DNA of 64,000 bases from Arthrobacter sp. 131MFCol6.1 (GCF_000374925.1 NZ_KB895541.1:560122-624121); one strand, 5' to 3'; shown: positions 52,938-61,502, numbered from the stretch's first letter. The notes: generated from the letters alone by a model not told the origin. Made by a program: numbers and translations.

Positions 52938-53240
52938 GTGGCAACCGATTACGACGAAGTCCGATCCGACGTCAAGGAGTCGCAGGATAATTCGCTGCAG
53001 GCGCTGCAGTCTGCCAACGCCCCGGATGCCCGCAGCGTTGTCCGTGAGCTGGATGAAGCTGACGCTTTTGACGATGCGATCAGCCCCGGCGGAGAAATTG
53101 TCGCCGAGGAACTCGTCGTGCAGGTCATCCCGCAGGCGCAGGACGAATTCACCTGCTATTCCTGTTTCCTGGTCCGGCACCGGTCCCAGGTTGCACGCGA
53201 AAAGAACGGCCACGCTTACTGCGTCGAATGTGAAGGCTAG
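52938..53240 (+). CDS. DUF4193 family protein, copy 2
   Basis: 100 residues from GTG 52938, with GGAATGAGAG upstream: ATDYDEVRSDVKESQDNSLQALQSANAPDARSV. The C-terminal CYSC and CVEC pairs flank FLVRHRSQVAREKNGHAY, as in copy 1 at 19351-19653. Length and start codon are identical and the difference is mainly in the acidic middle part. It is probably the ancestral or main copy, since a strong terminator hairpin follows it. Zinc binding is inferred; the function is unknown. Confidence 0.88.
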   Translation: MATDYDEVRSDVKESQDNSLQALQSANAPDARSVVRELDEADAFDDAISPGGEIVAEELVVQVIPQAQDEFTCYSCFLVRHRSQVAREKNGHAYCVECEG

Positions 53241-53261
53241 GGCCGTGGCCTCCCGCGTGAC

Positions 53262-53293
53262 CGGCGCCGGCGCGGTTTCCCGCGCCGGCGCCG
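53262..53293 (+). terminator. Strong 13-bp-stem hairpin after DUF4193 copy 2
   Basis: CGGCGCCGGCGCG (53262-53274), a 6-base loop and the exact complement (53281-53293), 22 bases after the stop codon. Very stable; a likely intrinsic terminator although no T-run follows. Confidence 0.6.
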
Positions 53294-53335
53294 CATAGGC
53301 GGGCCAGCATGGTCCACGGCCGGCCCGCTTAGTCT

Positions 53336-54088
53336 ATGCTCCGTCTGAAACGCCTTGCCGTGCTCGGCCTGTTCATATTTTGCGTCATCACCGGGTTCTT
53401 GTTCTGGGCCTTCCGATTCTCCGGCGCGGAGACCCGCGTCGCCCTGCCCGCGCCGCCGCGGGCGGAGGCGAAACTCGAATCTCTCTCCGCCGGCATCACA
53501 TCCGCCGTCAACATCACCCGGAGCACGGACGCCGACTGGCTCACCCATGCCGCCGCGCAGACCGGCATCCCTGCCCGGGCCCTCCAGGCCTACGTGGCTG
53601 CGGCCGGTGCGGCCAACGAAGCCGCTCCTGCGTGCGGAATCGGTTGGAATACCGTGGCAGCGGTGGGCTTCGTCGAATCCGGCCACGGAACGTACGGCGG
53701 CGGCAGCCTGACCGCCACAGGCCAGGTGAGCGGGCCAATTGTCGGCCCGAGCCTCAACGGCGACGGCTTCGCCGCGATCCCTGATACGGACGCCGGCGCC
53801 CTGGACGGCGACGACCGCTGGGACCACGCCGTCGGACCCATGCAGTTCATTCCCTCTACCTGGCAACTCGCAGGGCGGGACGGGAACGGCGACGGGACAG
53901 CCGACCCGTTCAACATCGACGACGCCGCGCTAAGCGCCGCCTCGTACCTTTGCGCCCACGGCGGTGACCTCACCACCGCCGCGGGCTGGGCCGACGCCAT
54001 CTACTCCTACAACCAGTCTGATCCGTACGTAGATCATGTCCGCGACCGGGCCACTGCCTACGCCGCGCAGTCGGGCACCGCAGGGTAA
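53336..54088 (+). CDS. Membrane-anchored lytic transglycosylase (MltB/SLT_2-like)
   Basis: 250 residues. An N-terminal transmembrane helix (RLAVLGLFIFCVITGFLFWAF) anchors the chain outside the cytoplasm. The catalytic domain has the Glu in VAAVGFVESGHGTYGG, AVGPMQFIPSTWQ, DPFNIDDAALSAASYLC and YSYNQSDPYVDHV, the standard SLT_2 order. It cleaves peptidoglycan glycan strands with formation of 1,6-anhydro ends. Common in actinobacteria as a cell-wall remodelling enzyme. Confidence 0.9.
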   Translation: MLRLKRLAVLGLFIFCVITGFLFWAFRFSGAETRVALPAPPRAEAKLESLSAGITSAVNITRSTDADWLTHAAAQTGIPARALQAYVAAAGAANEAAPACGIGWNTVAAVGFVESGHGTYGGGSLTATGQVSGPIVGPSLNGDGFAAIPDTDAGALDGDDRWDHAVGPMQFIPSTWQLAGRDGNGDGTADPFNIDDAALSAASYLCAHGGDLTTAAGWADAIYSYNQSDPYVDHVRDRATAYAAQSGTAG

Positions 54089-54190
54089 CCCCCCTCGGCT
54101 TCCGCCGTCGGCTGCGGGGGAACTCCGGACGGTCCGCCGTCGTGCTCGATCACGACGCCGAATCTCGGGAATGACAGCGGTCAGGGCAGA

Positions 54191-54778
54191 ATGGAGGGCA
54201 TGACCTCTACGACGTTTGCCCTCGTCCGCCATGGCCAGACGGACTGGAATGCGCAGCGCCGGCTGCAGGGAGCCACCGATATTCCACTGAACGACGTCGG
54301 CCGCGGCCAGGCGCGCGACGCCGTCGCCGTGCTGTCGGGCTTCGAATGGGACGCGATCGTGTCCTCACCGCTGAGCCGTGCCGCGGAAACCGCCGACCTC
54401 ATCGCCGCAGGGCTTGGGCTCAGTGTGGCCCGACGCGTGCCGGAACTCGCCGAGCGCAACTTCGGACCCGCGGAGGGGCTCCAGGCCGGTCCTGAACTGG
54501 AAGCACTGCGCATCCCCAATGGGTTCCGCGGAGCAGAAAGCGAGGACGAGGCCGCCGGCCGCGGGCTGGCCGCGCTGGAGGCGCTGGCCGAGGAGTTCCG
54601 TGGCCGCCGCGTCCTGGCGGTCGCCCACGGCACGCTCCTGCGCGTGAGTCTCAGCCGCGCCGTCGGCCGCACCCTGGAAAGCATCGACAACGCCGTGCTC
54701 AACCTGGCCCACCACCATGCCGTCGACGGCTGGCAGCTCGAATACTTCAACGGCGAGCGGGTCATGGCTGCCGTTTAG
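54191..54778 (+). CDS. Histidine phosphatase superfamily protein
   Basis: 195 residues from ATG 54191 (ATG 54200, giving MTSTTF, is also possible). The catalytic RHG motif is FALVRHGQTDWNAQRRLQG, with the second-site acid in LAERNFGPAEG and the second His in LAVAHGTLLRV, so all four active-site positions are present. Phosphoglycerate-mutase-like phosphatase of unknown substrate; the GPAEG segment is as in actinobacterial Rv2419c-like enzymes. Confidence 0.88.
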   Translation: MEGMTSTTFALVRHGQTDWNAQRRLQGATDIPLNDVGRGQARDAVAVLSGFEWDAIVSSPLSRAAETADLIAAGLGLSVARRVPELAERNFGPAEGLQAGPELEALRIPNGFRGAESEDEAAGRGLAALEALAEEFRGRRVLAVAHGTLLRVSLSRAVGRTLESIDNAVLNLAHHHAVDGWQLEYFNGERVMAAV

Positions 54779-54873
54779 GGCTGCGGCTTTGTGCTGCCGC
54801 GTGTGGTCAGTGCCGCGCGCGGTCTGACCGCCGTCGTATGCTGAATCGCACAAGCAACGGACAGGAGGCTGAG

Positions 54874-55572
54874 GTGGCCCAGACGACGGAAACCGGGACG
54901 ACGGTGGCCGAGGTGATGGCCGGCCTGGCCGACCTCGAGGACCCGAGGATCCGCGAGGTGAACGCCAAGCATGGCGACGACCACGGGGTGAACCTTGGCA
55001 AGCTGCGGGCGTTCGCTAAGCGGCTGAAGACCCAGCAGGAGCTGGCATGTGAGCTGTGGGGGACCGGTGATACCGCGGCGCGGCTCCTGGCGCTCCTGAT
55101 CTGCCGTCCGAAGGCGTTTGATCGTGATGAGTTGGACGTCATGTTGCGCCAGGCGGACACTCCCAAGGTGCAGGACTGGCTGGTCAACTATGTGGTGAAG
55201 AAGAACCCGCATGCCGAGGAACTGCGCGTGGCCTGGTTCGACGATCCGGACCCGGTGGTCGCAAGTGCCGGGTGGGCGCTGACCACGGACCGCGTGGCGA
55301 AGAATCCGGAGGGCCTCGACCTTGCAGGACTGCTCGACACCATCGAGGCGCAGATGAAGGACGCCCCGGACCGCTTGCAGTGGGCGATGAACCACTGCCT
55401 GGCCCAGATCGGGATTGAGCATCCCGCACACCGCGCCCGGGCCATCGGCATCGGCGAGCGCCTGGAGGTGCTCAAGGATTACCCGACGCCCCCGAACTGC
55501 ACCTCGCCGTTCGCGCCGATCTGGATCACCGAGATGGTGAAGCGACAGGACGCCACAGCGGCGGCAGAGTAA
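54874..55572 (+). CDS. DNA alkylation repair protein (AlkD-like HEAT repeats)
   Basis: 232 residues from GTG 54874, preceded by CAGGAGG at 7-base spacing; an upstream ATG has none. The chain is all-helical HEAT-like: VMAGLADLEDPRIREVNAKHGDDHGVNLGKLRAFAKRLKTQQELACELWGTGDTAARLLALLI and KVQDWLVNYVVKKNPHAEEL, typical of AlkD-related proteins (the VNLGKLRA group). AlkD removes alkylated bases by DNA backbone trapping. Whether the catalytic Trp/Asp/Trp are present is not certain here, so glycosylase activity is probable only. Confidence 0.78.
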   Translation: MAQTTETGTTVAEVMAGLADLEDPRIREVNAKHGDDHGVNLGKLRAFAKRLKTQQELACELWGTGDTAARLLALLICRPKAFDRDELDVMLRQADTPKVQDWLVNYVVKKNPHAEELRVAWFDDPDPVVASAGWALTTDRVAKNPEGLDLAGLLDTIEAQMKDAPDRLQWAMNHCLAQIGIEHPAHRARAIGIGERLEVLKDYPTPPNCTSPFAPIWITEMVKRQDATAAAE

Positions 55573-55618
55573 GGGCTGTTGACCTAAATCAGCCGCCGCA
55601 CAAACCTGCGCGTCATCG

Positions 55619-55660
55619 GTGACACCACAAACGCTTGACGTGACACCACGGTGGTGTCAC
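55619..55660. promoter_or_regulatory. Operator array: GTGACACCA half-site plus GTGACACCA-cgg-TGGTGTCAC palindrome
   Basis: The half-site GTGACACCA occurs at 55619-55627 and again at 55640-55648, exactly 21 bases (two helical turns) apart. The second copy forms a perfect 9-base-arm inverted repeat with TGGTGTCAC (55652-55660). It lies between a TTGACG -35 (55635-55640) and CACTAT -10 (55658-55663), 10 bases before the ATG of the ribbon-helix-helix gene, so autorepression is the natural reading. Confidence 0.65.
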
Positions 55661-55669
55661 TATGGTGGC

Positions 55670-56158
55670 ATGGAACTCGGACAATACGTCAACGACCTAC
55701 AGCGGCAGTTAGTGGATGCCGCGGAGAACGGCACGGAGGACACCCGCGCCGTCGCCGAGCGGCTCGCCGCCGGACTGGACGCCGCGACCCGGCTTGTGCT
55801 CCTCGATGTTCTGTCGGCCGCAGTCGGCGAGATCACCCGCGACCTCGCACCCGGATCGGTTGACATGCGGCTGCGCGGACGCGACGTCGAGTTCGTGGTG
55901 ACCCAGCCGAACACGGAATCTGACAGTGACGAGCGGCCCGCCGCGCCGCTCGACCTCGACGACGCGAGCACCTCCCGCACGACGCTCCGCCTGCCGGATG
56001 CCCTCAAGACGCGGGTGGACGAGGCCGCAGCCGCTGACGGCCTGTCCGTCAACACCTGGCTGGTCCGTGCAGTTGCAGCAGCCCTGCAACCCAAGCAACG
56101 ACGATCCGCCCAGCGCACGCTGCGCACCGGCGACAACTTCGCCGGCTGGGCCCGCTAG
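55670..56158 (+). CDS. Ribbon-helix-helix (HicB/Arc-like) regulator
   Basis: 162 residues from ATG 55670, immediately after the promoter, so nearly leaderless. The N-terminal half (ELGQYVNDLQRQLVDAAENG...AERLAAGLDAATRLVLLDVL) is helical and acidic. The C-terminal half is an RHH domain: TSRTTLRLPDALKTRVDEAAAADGLSVNTWLVRAVAAAL, ending with a basic tail. Such proteins bind direct or inverted operator repeats as dimers of dimers, which fits the 21-base-spaced sites upstream. It leads the DUF4097/ABC operon and is not accompanied by a toxin gene. Confidence 0.85.
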   Translation: MELGQYVNDLQRQLVDAAENGTEDTRAVAERLAAGLDAATRLVLLDVLSAAVGEITRDLAPGSVDMRLRGRDVEFVVTQPNTESDSDERPAAPLDLDDASTSRTTLRLPDALKTRVDEAAAADGLSVNTWLVRAVAAALQPKQRRSAQRTLRTGDNFAGWAR

Positions 56159-56233
56159 CCCGCTCACCCCACCACCCACCAACCACGCGGACCCGCGTGG
56201 TCGATCAAACACACCCAAAAGGAAGGCGCCAGC

Positions 56234-57079
56234 ATGCCCACCTACGACACCCCCACCCCCATCGACCTCGCCATCAAACTGCAGGTCGGCGCAATCGAAA
56301 TCATCGCCTCTGACCGCGACGACACGGTTGTGACCGTCTCGCCGACTAACCCCGCGAAGGCGGTCGACCGGCGGGGCGCGGAGGAGACCAGGGTCGACGT
56401 CGACGGCCAACGGCTCATCATCACCGGCCCCCGGCCCCGCATCAGCTGGATCGGACCAACCGAGTCGGTCGATGTGAAGGTCGAGCTGCCAGCCGGGTCG
56501 CGGCTCACCGCCGAAATCGGGGTCGGCGGCGTGCGCACCGTCGGACGCCTCGGCGCAACCCGGATCAAGAGTTCGATGGGCCGCGTGGATCTCGACTCCA
56601 CCGGCGACCTGTGGCTGCGCGCCTCGCACGGCAACGCCACCCTGGGCACCGCCGAGGGCGGGATCGAGATCACGGCCGACCACGGTCAGATCCGGATCGG
56701 CAAGGTCACCGGCGACGCGCTCCTCAAGGCCTCGCACGGCACCATCCTGATCGGGGAGTCCGGCGGCGACCTTGAAGCGAAGCTCTCCTACGGCGACCTC
56801 GAGATCACGAAGGCACTCGGCTCCGTCGCGGCGAAGACCGCCTACGGCAGCATCCAGCTCGCAGAGGTCTCGAGTGGTTCCATCCAGGTCGAGAGCGGCT
56901 TCGGCCAGGTCACCATCGGCGTGCGGCCCGGCGTTCCCGCCTGGCTCGACCTGTCCTCGAAAGAGGGGCACGTCCGCAACCAGCTCGACAGCGACCGCGC
57001 TCCCGGCGCGTCCGAACAGACCGTCGCAGTTCGTGCCCGCACACAGCACGGCGACATCAGCATCCAGCGCGCCCACTGA
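56234..57079 (+). CDS. DUF4097 beta-strand repeat protein
   Basis: 281 residues with AAAAGGAAGG upstream of ATG 56234. The chain is a series of short beta repeats with HGNATLGTAEGGIEI, DHGQIRIGKVTGDALL, SHGTILIGESGGDLEA and SYGDLEITKALGSV, the DUF4097 (bactofilin-like beta-helix) pattern. No signal peptide. It is often encoded with RHH/HicB-type regulators and DrrAB exporters in actinobacteria; its mechanism is unknown. Confidence 0.87.
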   Translation: MPTYDTPTPIDLAIKLQVGAIEIIASDRDDTVVTVSPTNPAKAVDRRGAEETRVDVDGQRLIITGPRPRISWIGPTESVDVKVELPAGSRLTAEIGVGGVRTVGRLGATRIKSSMGRVDLDSTGDLWLRASHGNATLGTAEGGIEITADHGQIRIGKVTGDALLKASHGTILIGESGGDLEAKLSYGDLEITKALGSVAAKTAYGSIQLAEVSSGSIQVESGFGQVTIGVRPGVPAWLDLSSKEGHVRNQLDSDRAPGASEQTVAVRARTQHGDISIQRAH

Positions 57080-57111
57080 CTCCGGGCCACCAACAGAAGG
57101 GAACGAAGCAC

Positions 57112-58056
57112 ATGAACACGCCAGCAATCGAAGTCCGCGGGCTGCGGAAGTCCTACGGCACAAAGGCCGTGCTCGACGACGTCGACCTCACCGTGGGCGC
57201 GGGCACCGTAACCGCACTGCTCGGCCCGAACGGCGCCGGCAAAACGACGACCGTGCACATCCTGTCCACCCTGGTGCGGCCCGACGGCGGCACGGCACTC
57301 GTGAACGGGCGCGACGTCGTGCGCGACCCCGACGGCGTCCGCGCCGCGATCGGCCTGACCGGCCAGTTCTCCGCCGTCGATAAGCTGCTCACCGGCGAGG
57401 AGAACCTCATGTTGATGGCCCGGCTGCGCCATCTCGGGGCGAAGCGCTCCAAGAACCGGGCGGCCGAGCTACTGGAGCAATTCGACCTCGTCGAGGCCGC
57501 CCGCAAGCCGCTCGCCACCTACTCGGGCGGGATGCAGCGCCGGCTCGACCTCGCGATGACGCTCGTCTCGGCGCCCAGCGTCATCTTCTTGGACGAGCCC
57601 ACCACGGGCCTGGACCCGCGCAGCCGCCACACCATGTGGGACATCGTCCGCAGCCTGGTGGCGGACGGCACCACCGTGCTGCTCACCACCCAATACCTGG
57701 ACGAGGCGGACGAGCTCGCGGACCGCATCGCGGTGCTCGACGGCGGCCGCCTCGTCGCCGAGGGGACGCCGGACGAGCTCAAGCGTCTGGTGCCCGGCGG
57801 ACACATCCGGCTCCGGTTCGCCGACGCCGCGCGGCTCGACGCCGCGTCCCGACTGCTCGGCGAGTCAGCCCGCGATGACGCCGGGCTCTCGCTCACCGTG
57901 CCGAGCGACGGCGGTGTCGGCGCGCTGCGCACCGTGCTGGACCGCCTCGACACGGCCAACCTGGAGGTCGACGACCTCAGCATCCACACCCCGGACCTCG
58001 ATGACGTGTTCTTCGCGCTCACCGGCCGGGTCGAGACGAAGGGAACCGAATCATGA
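57112..58056 (+). CDS. DrrA-like ABC transporter ATP-binding protein
   Basis: 314 residues. Walker A LLGPNGAGKTTTVH, signature YSGGMQRRLDLAMTL, Walker B VIFLDEPTTGLDPRS, then LLTTQYLDEADELADRIAVLDGG, with the Gln of the DrrA group in place of the usual His loop. The C-terminal extension (residues 225-310) is characteristic of daunorubicin-resistance-type exporters. It powers export by the permease encoded next, which overlaps it by 4 bases. Confidence 0.93.
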   Translation: MNTPAIEVRGLRKSYGTKAVLDDVDLTVGAGTVTALLGPNGAGKTTTVHILSTLVRPDGGTALVNGRDVVRDPDGVRAAIGLTGQFSAVDKLLTGEENLMLMARLRHLGAKRSKNRAAELLEQFDLVEAARKPLATYSGGMQRRLDLAMTLVSAPSVIFLDEPTTGLDPRSRHTMWDIVRSLVADGTTVLLTTQYLDEADELADRIAVLDGGRLVAEGTPDELKRLVPGGHIRLRFADAARLDAASRLLGESARDDAGLSLTVPSDGGVGALRTVLDRLDTANLEVDDLSIHTPDLDDVFFALTGRVETKGTES

Positions 58057-58889
58057 CCACGATCACCGCCAAGCGCCAGACGGCGCCGGGCACACGCCAG
58101 CAATCACACGTCCTTGCCGACTCGGTGACGATGCTGCGCCGCAACCTGCTGCACATGCTGCGCTACCCGGGCCTGTCGGTGTTCACCATTGTGGGGCCAG
58201 TAGTCCTGCTGCTGTTTTTCGTGTTCGTGTTCGGCGGCACGCTCGGGGCGGGCCTGCCAGGCGCGGACCCGGCTGGCGGGCGGGAGGCGTATGTCGCGTA
58301 CGTCATGCCGGGCATCCTGCTGTTGACCATTGCAGGCAGCGCCGGCGGCATCGCGACGACCGTGTCGATGGACATGACCGAGGGCATCACCGCGCGGTTC
58401 CGGACGATGGCGATCTCGCGGGCCGCGGTGCTCGCCGGGCACGTGCTTGGCAATACCATCCAGGCGATCATCGCCGTCGTGCTTGTGCTCGGCGTCGGCC
58501 TCCTGATTGGCTTCCGCCCGACCGCCGGGTTTATCGAATGGATCTCAGCCGCCGGTCTGATCGTGCTCATTGCATACGCGATCAGCTGGCTCGGGGTGGC
58601 CATGGGCATGCAGGCGAAGTCTGCCGAGACCGCCAGCAATCTGCCCCTCGTGCTGACGTTCCTGCCCTTCCTCAGCAGCGGCTTTGTGCCGACCGAGTCG
58701 ATGCCGGAGTGGCTGCAGTGGTTCGCGCAGTACCAGCCGTTCACGCCGTTCATCGAGGCCATCCGCGGACTGCTGCTCGGCACCCCGCTCGGGTGGAGCC
58801 CGGTGCTGGCAATCGGGTGGTGTGTGGTGATCGTGGTCGCCGGGTACGCCTGGTCGATGGCGATCTACGAGCGCAAGTCGGTGCGCTGA
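58053..58889 (+). CDS. DrrB-like ABC-2 type permease
   Basis: 278 residues, starting in the ATGA overlap with the ATPase gene. Six hydrophobic helices, the first at about 40-62 (FTIVGPVVLLLFFVFVFGG), with the ABC-2 signature region AISWLGVAMGMQAKSAETASNLPLVLTFLPFLSSGFVPTESMP. It forms the exporter with the DrrA-like ATPase. Substrate unknown; drugs and lipids are exported by relatives. Confidence 0.92.
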   Translation: MTTITAKRQTAPGTRQQSHVLADSVTMLRRNLLHMLRYPGLSVFTIVGPVVLLLFFVFVFGGTLGAGLPGADPAGGREAYVAYVMPGILLLTIAGSAGGIATTVSMDMTEGITARFRTMAISRAAVLAGHVLGNTIQAIIAVVLVLGVGLLIGFRPTAGFIEWISAAGLIVLIAYAISWLGVAMGMQAKSAETASNLPLVLTFLPFLSSGFVPTESMPEWLQWFAQYQPFTPFIEAIRGLLLGTPLGWSPVLAIGWCVVIVVAGYAWSMAIYERKSVR

Positions 58890-58913
58890 GCCCAGGCTGC
58901 ACCCGGTCCGTGC

Positions 58914-58942
58914 GGGCGGTCGCGAGTTCATCGCGGCCGCCC
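58914..58942 (+). terminator. 12-pair hairpin after the DrrB-like permease
   Basis: GGGCGG-t-CGCGA, loop gttca, TCGCG-g-CCGCCC: all positions pair, with one U-G in RNA. It starts 25 bases after the permease stop. No T-run; a likely terminator of the operon. Confidence 0.55.
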
Positions 58943-58966
58943 ATCCTGTGGCGGTAGGCTGAGGCG

Positions 58967-59098
58967 TGGAATTACGCCGTCAGGCCGCTCGAGGACGCTG
59001 ACCTCAGGGAACGGTTCGGCGAAGAATTCCAGCAATACCGCGACACGGTGCGCTGCTGGATCCCGCAAGTGTCGACGGCGCAGCGCTCTTCGGGATGA
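58967..59098 (+). pseudogene. C-terminal remnant of an isoprenylcysteine carboxyl methyltransferase-like gene
   Basis: An open stretch without start codon reads WNYAVRPLEDADLRERFGEE, then FQQYRDTVRCWIP and a stop at 59096-59098. This is the end motif (E-x-D-L-x-x-x-F-G-x-E-Y-x-x-Y) of ICMT/PEMT-like membrane methyltransferases. The rest of the gene is gone. The fragment is a footprint of a deletion at this point. Confidence 0.6.
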
Positions 59099-59259
59099 TG
59101 TGGAATCAGCCCATCAGCCCCGCTCCCTTAGAACTGGTACAGCGCTTCGGGTCGCTGGACTGTGACAGCGTCATCGGCGCCCTCCATCCAGAGCAAATCG
59201 CAGCATTTCCTGCGGTCAAATATGCGCTTGACCTGGTGGGCGTGAACTGGTGTGTGGGG

Positions 59260-59772
59260 TCACTGACGGTTCTTCACGTCGCTCAGCAAGAATTGGATGA
59301 TCCGATCCGGGCTCTGCTCGTCAAGCTTCAGGACACGGACTTCCACGTCATAGCCGTCAACGACAGCTGTGGCAGAACATGCCACGTACGTTCCCGTGGA
59401 ATTGGACGCCAGCGGAGAAGTCTCGCAGTCGCCCTTCACCCTTGCGCCATTCATGGCTTCGTCACTGATGCGCTGCACGTCTGCGGGAGCTACTTTCTGC
59501 TCCGTCCGGTAGCTGCGCCACATACTGTTGCAGTCCACGTCATAGCTGATGCAGAAAAGCCCTCCCGTGATGTTCTCTCCGTCCTCGTTCCATCCCGGAT
59601 CGGGGAGCAGCCGGTCCGAGATCGCAACCATCGGCGCTGTGCCAATAAGATGTGACACCTGAAGCAGCGCTGGCGGCGCAAAGATGACCACCAATAAGAT
59701 GCAGACGACCTTCAGCCACTTCGGAAGCCTTCGCTTCATGGGCTGCTCCGAACTGCCGGAACTTGTTTCCAT
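59260..59772 (-). CDS. Membrane-anchored protein, uncharacterised
   Basis: 170 residues from ATG 59772, or MKRRLPKW at ATG 59739. A basic stretch is followed by one hydrophobic helix (VVCILLVVIFAPPALLQV), then an extracytoplasmic part with four Cys (FCISYDVDCNSMW, GDCETSP, VACSATA), which may form disulfides. No recognised family. Convergent with the fragment at 58967-59098. Confidence 0.6.
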   Translation of the reverse strand: METSSGSSEQPMKRRLPKWLKVVCILLVVIFAPPALLQVSHLIGTAPMVAISDRLLPDPGWNEDGENITGGLFCISYDVDCNSMWRSYRTEQKVAPADVQRISDEAMNGARVKGDCETSPLASNSTGTYVACSATAVVDGYDVEVRVLKLDEQSPDRIIQFLLSDVKNRQ

Positions 59773-59846
59773 CCTCTATTGACGCCCCGCTTCCTACCCC
59801 CTTTTGGGGTACTACAACCGTCTGACGAGTAGCCATCTCATAGGGA

Positions 59847-60512
59847 TCAGCCGGCCTCGTAAGGGGTGCGGAAAAGAGTGATTCCCCATTCCGGGTTGTG
59901 CAGCACGATTCCGTTCTCCCGCTGTGCGAACTGAAGCGGAGCCTGAAGGTACCGTTTCATCCGGGCCTGTTCCTGGTCCCACGGGAAGCTGCATGTGCCC
60001 AGAAAACTTTCCAGTGTCCCGGGATCCGGCGTGATCGTTTCGCCGGCAATGCTGACCCTGACCGCATACGAAGCACAGGGGACGCGCACGGTCATCAACG
60101 TGCGGCCGCCAACGCTGCCGAACCGTATCGCGTAATCGCCAGAGCTCAAGCCCGGACCACTGGGCACAGAAGCGGGCACCATGGAACCCGATGTGAAGTA
60201 CTGGCACTCCAGCGCTCCGTTGGCCAGGGCGTTCCCTGCACGCTGTGGCAGACAGTCATCTACCCCCTGCCCGGGGGCTGGCGGAATCGGCGGAACCGGG
60301 GCGAGGGTCATGCCGGGCGACAGTCCGGCGCCCGTCGACGGTGCGGCCGTGGCGGCGGGCGGCTTGGTGACCGCTTGTTCTCCGGCCGATGTGCTAAGTG
60401 GGGGAGTAGACGCGCAGGCCGCGGTTAGCGCGACGACGGCGAGGCACGTTAGGGACAGCAGTGTCGGCGTCGTGCGTATTCCATTACGGGCGGGTCCCCC
60501 GGGCGCGGCCAT
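59847..60512 (-). CDS. Lipoprotein with META/HslJ-like C-terminal domain
   Basis: 221 residues from ATG 60512. Signal peptide with lipobox LTAAC (lipid Cys near residue 34), a Pro/Thr/Ala-rich linker, then a folded domain in which VRVPCASYAVRVSIAGETITPDPGTL and the second Cys of LGTCSFPWDQEQARMKRYL recall META/HslJ proteins (CNSYSG...MAC pattern). Extracytoplasmic. Domain assignment is by resemblance only. Confidence 0.65.
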   Translation of the reverse strand: MAAPGGPARNGIRTTPTLLSLTCLAVVALTAACASTPPLSTSAGEQAVTKPPAATAAPSTGAGLSPGMTLAPVPPIPPAPGQGVDDCLPQRAGNALANGALECQYFTSGSMVPASVPSGPGLSSGDYAIRFGSVGGRTLMTVRVPCASYAVRVSIAGETITPDPGTLESFLGTCSFPWDQEQARMKRYLQAPLQFAQRENGIVLHNPEWGITLFRTPYEAG

Positions 60513-60563
60513 GATCCGAACACTAGGGGTTTGGGGCATGTCCGTGCAACAAGCTCCCGCCGG

Positions 60564-61502
60564 CTAGGCGACCGGGGCCGATGAGCTCTGCTGCTGGTGA
60601 TGGTCCAGGACGTCCCGGGCGGTGGTCCACGTCCGGCTGCCGTACCGGTCGTTGCTGATGTAATTCAGGGTCGCGTCGCCGCTGAACATGCTGGCGAAGT
60701 ACTGCATGCCCTGCCACGGCGGGAAGGGCTTGTCGGAGGCCGGCATGAGGGCTTTGACTGCCCGGCTCATTGCAGTCAAGGAACCGACGCTGCCCGCGTA
60801 GAGGAGCCGGAATTGCGTTCCGGTCAGCTCGGACATGGTGGCTGCCAGGGTCCTTGCCGTGACCTGGTCTCCGGCGATCTGGAGAACGCGGGGCGCCCGC
60901 CCGTCGAGGGCAGCGGCGGCGGTGTAGGCGGCCGTGTCGTCCTTCGTGGTGAAGTCGAGCACCTGATCGGGGTCGGACCAGAAGAGCACCCGGCGCCGGG
61001 AGAACAGGATCATGGGTGCCTGCCCGGAGAGCATGTCGGTGAAGGCGCCGTTGAGGATGGACGTGGCCCGGATTTCGGTGGCGTCCAGGCGCTGTGCGAA
61101 GTCTCGGCGGAACTGCAAGTTCCGGTTGCTTCGGGGGCGGATTCCACGGTAGTCGATGGAGAAATCGGAAGGGATGAAGCGCGGTACGCCCACCGCGGCC
61201 GCCGCCTCCAGCAAGCGCGATTGGGCGTCGAAAATTGCGCTGTCCAGGCCGTTGATCGCGGAGACTACGCAGCCAACATCCGCGCAGGCCTTTCGGAGAC
61301 CCGCCGGATCGTCGTAGCCCGCCTGGATCACTTCGACGCCCTGGGCGCGGAGCTGCGCAATCCGCTCCGTACTGGTCCCTGGCCGTGTGAGGACCCGAAC
61401 GGTGGCCCCCAGGGCGACCAAATTCCGAAGAATACGCCCGCCGAGATCGCCGGTGGCGCCGGCAAGAAGGACGGTGCCCGGACTGGGAGTCGTCGGAATC
61501 AT
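60564..61502 (-). CDS. NmrA-like NAD(P)-binding protein
   Basis: 312 residues with GAGGTG 6 bases before ATG 61502. Rossmann loop VLLAGATGDLGGRILRNLVALGATVRVLTRPG, then VVSAINGL, FIPSDFSIDYRG and the isoflavone-reductase-like NGAFTDM. An atypical SDR of the NmrA/PCBER group; members are either NADPH sensors or aromatic-compound reductases. The catalytic Lys is not evident, so a sensor role is possible. Confidence 0.85.
   Translation of the reverse strand: MIPTTPSPGTVLLAGATGDLGGRILRNLVALGATVRVLTRPGTSTERIAQLRAQGVEVIQAGYDDPAGLRKACADVGCVVSAINGLDSAIFDAQSRLLEAAAAVGVPRFIPSDFSIDYRGIRPRSNRNLQFRRDFAQRLDATEIRATSILNGAFTDMLSGQAPMILFSRRRVLFWSDPDQVLDFTTKDDTAAYTAAAALDGRAPRVLQIAGDQVTARTLAATMSELTGTQFRLLYAGSVGSLTAMSRAVKALMPASDKPFPPWQGMQYFASMFSGDATLNYISNDRYGSRTWTTARDVLDHHQQQSSSAPVA

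Larger units (their letters stand above)
58890..59259. other. 370-base gap: terminator and an orphan methyltransferase fragment
   Basis: No intact gene. It holds the strong hairpin at 58914-58942 and a C-terminal fragment of an isoprenylcysteine-methyltransferase-like gene at 58967-59098, described separately. After 59098 no protein-like frame is seen until the convergent membrane protein gene ends at 59260. Confidence 0.5.

Noticed and set aside
55670..56158. RHH protein as the antitoxin of a HicAB toxin-antitoxin pair
   Set aside because: No HicA or other toxin gene is adjacent; the neighbours are DUF4097 and an ABC exporter.
59095..59655. 186-codon plus-strand frame opposite the membrane protein gene
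   Set aside because: Overlaps the minus-strand gene that has a clear transmembrane helix; no motif in this frame.
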